DNA from: Streptomyces hilarionis
Lineage (GTDB): Bacteria; Actinomycetota; Actinomycetes; Streptomycetales; Streptomycetaceae
NCBI RefSeq assembly: GCF_024539675.1
Contig: NZ_JAHHIT010000093.1
Span: 1-37,560, forward strand
Length of the DNA stretch: 37,560 nt
Reading direction: 5' to 3'
Translations under genes and position numbers: made by a program
Shown here: positions 35,031 to 37,560 of the stretch, piece after piece
Layout: every line of letters starts with the position of its first letter
How positions within the stretch are numbered: the stretch's first letter is position 1
The notes under the pieces: generated by a model
What the model saw: only the letters and a program-made list of their open reading frames with translations
Told to the model about the DNA's origin: nothing
Database searches by the model: none

Positions 35031-35183
35031 TGCGTGCCTCCAGCCTCCGCGCCAGATACGCCATGACAGTGAGCGGGGCTCCGGCGGCGAGCGGATCCCC
35101 GGCCGGCCCCGATACGGGACTCCGGAATTGCGGGCTTACGGGTGAACGTGCTCGGGTCCGGGCGACCGCCGGTCCGCCCGGGT

Positions 35184-36599
35184 TCAGGAGAAGAGGCGTC
35201 GCCAGGTCTCCGGGCCCGGACAGCCGTCGGCGGCGGCGCCGCGCCAGCCCTGGGCGCGCTGGAAGGCCTCGACTCCCCGTCGGTCGGCCTCGCCCCAGCG
35301 CGGTCCCGGCCCCGTCGTGTAGAACCTGCCGAACCCCTTCCGCACCAGCTGCCTCCCCAGTTCGGTGACGTACGCGCTCTGCGCGCCCGGCCGGAACACC
35401 GCCCGGCCCGGATACGCGAGGACGCGCGGCCCCGCGGGAAGGGCGGGCGCCCCGCCGGGTCGGGGGCCGGTCGCGGGGGGCTGCCCGCCGCCGGACGACG
35501 CGGACCCGCCGCCGCTCCCGATGCTCCGCCCCTTGCCGGTGATCAGCAGCGACCAGGTCCTCGGGCCGGGCAGGCCGTCCGCGTCGGCCCCGCTCCAGCC
35601 CTGCGCCCGCTGGAACGCCTGCGTGGCCCTGCCGTCGGCCGCCGACCAGCGGGGGCCCGGACCCGAGCCGTAGAAGCGCCCGGCGCCGCGCTCGACGAGG
35701 AGCCGGCCGAGCAGGGTCACGTACGCGTTGTCGGCGCCGGGTCCGAAGGCCGCCCGCCCCGGGAACGGCGTCGCCGGGACGCTTCCGCCGACGGGCCCGC
35801 TCCCTGCCGCGCCGCCGGCGCCCACCGTGCCGGCGGCGTCCGGCGCGGGTGGGGCGAGCCCTTTGTAGCGGTAGGGGACGTACTGGTCCGAATGGCTCCA
35901 GTAGGCGTACGGGGTGGCCTGGCGACGCGTGGTCGGGCGGGTCTGCTCGTAGACGACGTAGTAGCGGTGCGTGGAGTCCGTCCAGCCGCCGAAAATGACT
36001 ACGTGCGAGCCTTTCTCGGGGTCGGACCTGTTATGGAACAGCAGAATGTCGCCGGGCTGGAGTTCCTCCTTGGAAATCCTCGTGCCGAACTGGTCAAGGC
36101 TGCCGGTCCACTCGTTCCCCGGCAGGTTCCAGGCCATGGAGACAAAACCCGAGCAGTCCTGCCGGTAACCGTCGTACCAGTAGGAGCTCATGCTGTACGG
36201 CACCTGGGCGGAGACCCACGCCTTGGCCCGCCGGACGATGTCGGCCCGGGTCGTCGGCGGTGCGCCGACCGGCCTCGCCAGTCCACTGGGACGCGCCGGC
36301 CGCCCGACCGGCCCGTGCAGCGGCGCCTTGCGCCCCTGCGGGGTCGCGGGCTCGTCACCTGCGGGAACGCCGGGCCGGACCGGCGCCTGCGGTGCGGCGA
36401 CGGCGGGAGCCGGGTGAGCGGCGCCGAGCGCGGCGGCCGACGCGGCGGCGACGACCAGGGCCCGGCGGGCGGACGGACGGCCGCCGAACGGGGTGAGCGG
36501 GGCGAACGGGGAAAGGCGGCCCGACCGCCGCCGCGCTGCGCATCCGGGGCACTCGCAGTCGCTCTCGGGATCGAATTCCTCGAATACCGGAGCCTCCAT
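35184..36599 (-). CDS. NlpC/P60-like hydrolase with two peptidoglycan-binding repeats
   Basis: This 471-aa protein starts with a short Cys cluster CECPGC (15-20), then a basic, Arg-rich segment and a hydrophobic signal-like stretch (46-70). An NlpC/P60-like catalytic region (115-245) carries DCSGF (Cys149) and SHVVIF (His199). Two repeats of about 73 residues (280-352 and 398-470; each has PGPRW and AFQRAQGW) are peptidoglycan-binding-like. Cleavage of wall peptides is the likely activity. ATG 36599 has GAGGGG upstream. The gene is divergent from tRNA-Lys copy 3. The catalytic region is less GC-rich than the rest of the gene. Confidence 0.82.
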   Translation of the reverse strand: MEAPVFEEFDPESDCECPGCAARRRSGRLSPFAPLTPFGGRPSARRALVVAAASAAALGAAHPAPAVAAPQAPVRPGVPAGDEPATPQGRKAPLHGPVGRPARPSGLARPVGAPPTTRADIVRRAKAWVSAQVPYSMSSYWYDGYRQDCSGFVSMAWNLPGNEWTGSLDQFGTRISKEELQPGDILLFHNRSDPEKGSHVVIFGGWTDSTHRYYVVYEQTRPTTRRQATPYAYWSHSDQYVPYRYKGLAPPAPDAAGTVGAGGAAGSGPVGGSVPATPFPGRAAFGPGADNAYVTLLGRLLVERGAGRFYGSGPGPRWSAADGRATQAFQRAQGWSGADADGLPGPRTWSLLITGKGRSIGSGGGSASSGGGQPPATGPRPGGAPALPAGPRVLAYPGRAVFRPGAQSAYVTELGRQLVRKGFGRFYTTGPGPRWGEADRRGVEAFQRAQGWRGAAADGCPGPETWRRLFS

Positions 36600-36783
36600 G
36601 CGATTCCCCTCACACTGCAGCTGGAAATGTCCGCGACTGTGCACGCCCGCAGTTTCTCAACTGTCTTCCCGACGCGCATGCTGACGGTCCGAATGATGTA
36701 CGCGGGACCCGACCGCCCTCCGGCGCCGTCCGTGGCCCGGGGCGCCGGGCCGCGGGTGGTCCTGGGCACTCTCGCAGGTCCTG

Positions 36784-36789
36784 TAGAGT
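36784..36789 (+). promoter_or_regulatory. -10 element of tRNA-Lys copy 3
   Basis: TAGAGT, 15 bases before the tRNA 5' end, as in copy 1. Confidence 0.4.
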
Positions 36790-36803
36790 TCTCCCGTCAG
36801 CAG

Positions 36804-36877
36804 GCGCCGCTAGCTCAGTTGGTTAGAGCAGCTGACTCTTAATCAGCGGGTCCGGGGTTCGAGTCCCTGGCGGCGCA
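36804..36877 (+). tRNA. tRNA-Lys (anticodon CTT), copy 3
   Basis: A 74-base cloverleaf identical to the copies at 18539 and 30811. It shares GTCAGCAG upstream and CAGAC downstream with copy 1, which points to duplication of copy 1 and copy 3 as a larger unit. Confidence 0.97.
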
Positions 36878-36884
36878 CAGACAC

Positions 36885-36916
36885 CGAAGGCCTCTCGCGA
36901 AAGCGAGGGGCCTTCG
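36885..36916 (+). terminator. Terminator after tRNA-Lys copy 3
   Basis: CGAAGGCCTCTCGC and GCGAGGGGCCTTCG form a 14-bp stem with one G-T pair and a four-base loop, eight bases after the tRNA. Confidence 0.75.
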
Positions 36917-37203
36917 TTCATGTCGCACCCCTGCTGGGTACCTCTTCTACAGAGCCACGGCCATCCCTTGACTGTCCGTGGCTTCGCGCAGCCTCCCGCG
37001 CCGGACGCCGGGTCACTCCCGCAACCCGAGCGCGCGCGGTCGAGGACCGGTCCGGTCGGCGGTCTCGGGGGAGCGGGCCGCTGACCGGACCAGGTGACCC
37101 CGCCCCGGCGGCGGGCCCGGCCGGCGACGCCGGCACGATCACGTCGGCGGTGCGGCGGCGGGCGACCCGCTCGTACGGGACCGCGAGCGCGGCCGGACGC
37201 CGG
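36917..37203. other. Gap with no supported gene
   Basis: This 287-bp GC-rich stretch between the tRNA terminator and the end of the next gene contains only short frames of low-complexity composition. I see no gene, RNA or operator in it. Confidence 0.5.
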
Positions 37204-37560
37204 TCACCGCGTCCCGGGGCGCCGACGCAGCCCGCGGCACACGACGACGGCCGCGGTGACGCCGGCGAGCACCAGACCGACGACCGCCTGCGCCCTGCCG
37301 GGGCCGTGCCCGTCCGCCCGCACCTCCTCGGCCGAGGCCACCGGCGCGGCGTCGCCCCCGCCCGCCCGCACGGGGGCGACGGGAGAGACGGAAACGACGG
37401 GAGGGCCGGACGAGACGGACGAGCCGGCGGACGAGCCGACAGGCGGGACGGCGGATGCGGGCGGGACGGGGGCGGCCGGAGGAACGAGAGGGGGCACAGA
37501 GGCCCCGGAGGCCGGGGAGAGCGCGGGCGTCGCAGGGGAGCTGTCGGCGGGGGCCGCGGG
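37204..37560 (-). CDS. 3' end of a secreted or surface protein gene (partial)
   Basis: The frame is open to the window edge, so at least 118 residues of the C-terminus are seen and the start lies outside. It is Pro/Ala/Ser/Val-rich, like a wall-spanning stalk, and ends with a hydrophobic helix AVVGLVLAGVTAAVVV followed by the basic tail CRGLRRRPGTR. This is a C-terminal membrane anchor. No LPxTG/LAxTG-type sorting motif precedes it. It fits a streptomycete membrane-anchored surface protein; the functional domain is not in the window. Confidence 0.5.
   Translation of the reverse strand, partial: PAAPADSSPATPALSPASGASVPPLVPPAAPVPPASAVPPVGSSAGSSVSSGPPVVSVSPVAPVRAGGGDAAPVASAEEVRADGHGPGRAQAVVGLVLAGVTAAVVVCRGLRRRPGTR

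Noticed and set aside
36918..37142. Open frame of about 74 codons on the minus strand
   Set aside because: Low-complexity composition, no ribosome site, no recognisable domain.

Overview
The window looks like a piece of a Streptomyces chromosome. It is very GC-rich with strong third-position GC bias, and it carries families typical of that genus: CBM2-GH18 chitinase and AA10 LPMO with DasR-type operators, an XRE-TPR regulator, and a sugar ABC importer with no ATPase of its own. No integrase, transposase, CRISPR array or biosynthetic gene cluster is visible. Most genes are ordinary chromosomal genes, and three near-identical tRNA-Lys(CTT) genes punctuate the second half.

Layout. 29-3203 (-): a sugar ABC importer (lipoprotein plus two permeases, translationally coupled). 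3415-4899 (-): a secreted chitinase with a DasR-like box upstream. 5074-7148 (-): a two-component system, divergent from a secreted protein gene (7292-7828), with two DnaA-box-like sequences between them. 8037-12136: a spermidine-synthase-like protein, a small conserved protein, an XRE-TPR regulator and a histidine phosphatase. 12137-13090: an Aur1/PAP2-type membrane phosphatase whose reading frame runs on into the next operon.

12957-17256 is the most interesting part. It is a three-gene operon: a RecB/Cas4-like PD-(D/E)XK nuclease with the four-cysteine pattern of an iron-sulphur staple, a 565-aa protein of no recognised family, and an SF1B (Upf1/Dna2-like) helicase. A sequence matching the actinobacterial RecA-independent DNA-damage promoter (RecA-NDp, PafBC-type) sits so that transcription would begin at or next to the nuclease GTG, giving a leaderless mRNA. 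I infer a DNA-damage-inducible helicase-nuclease machine used in repair or defence.

17464-22160: two small conserved proteins, tRNA-Lys copy 1, a secreted M6-type metalloprotease, and a PAS-GGDEF-EAL c-di-GMP enzyme. 22139-25502: a luciferase-like flavin oxidoreductase, a maleate-isomerase/EutA-like protein, a 31-codon relic of a second copy of that family, and a D-2-hydroxyacid dehydrogenase. 25567-30666: a cupin, the ectoine/hydroxyectoine importer ehuBCDA, and an IclR regulator. 30811-37560: tRNA-Lys copy 2, an acyl-CoA-synthetase-like enzyme, a DUF3592 protein, an AA10 LPMO with two DasR-like boxes, an SPFH protein, an NlpC/P60-like hydrolase with two peptidoglycan-binding repeats, tRNA-Lys copy 3, and the 3' end of a surface-protein gene.

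The chitinase and the LPMO, 29 kb apart, are probably co-regulated by DasR through their operators. The ehu genes together with the EutA-like enzyme and its relic suggest a partly eroded compatible-solute uptake and catabolism locus. All functional calls rest on motifs read by eye; no database search was run.
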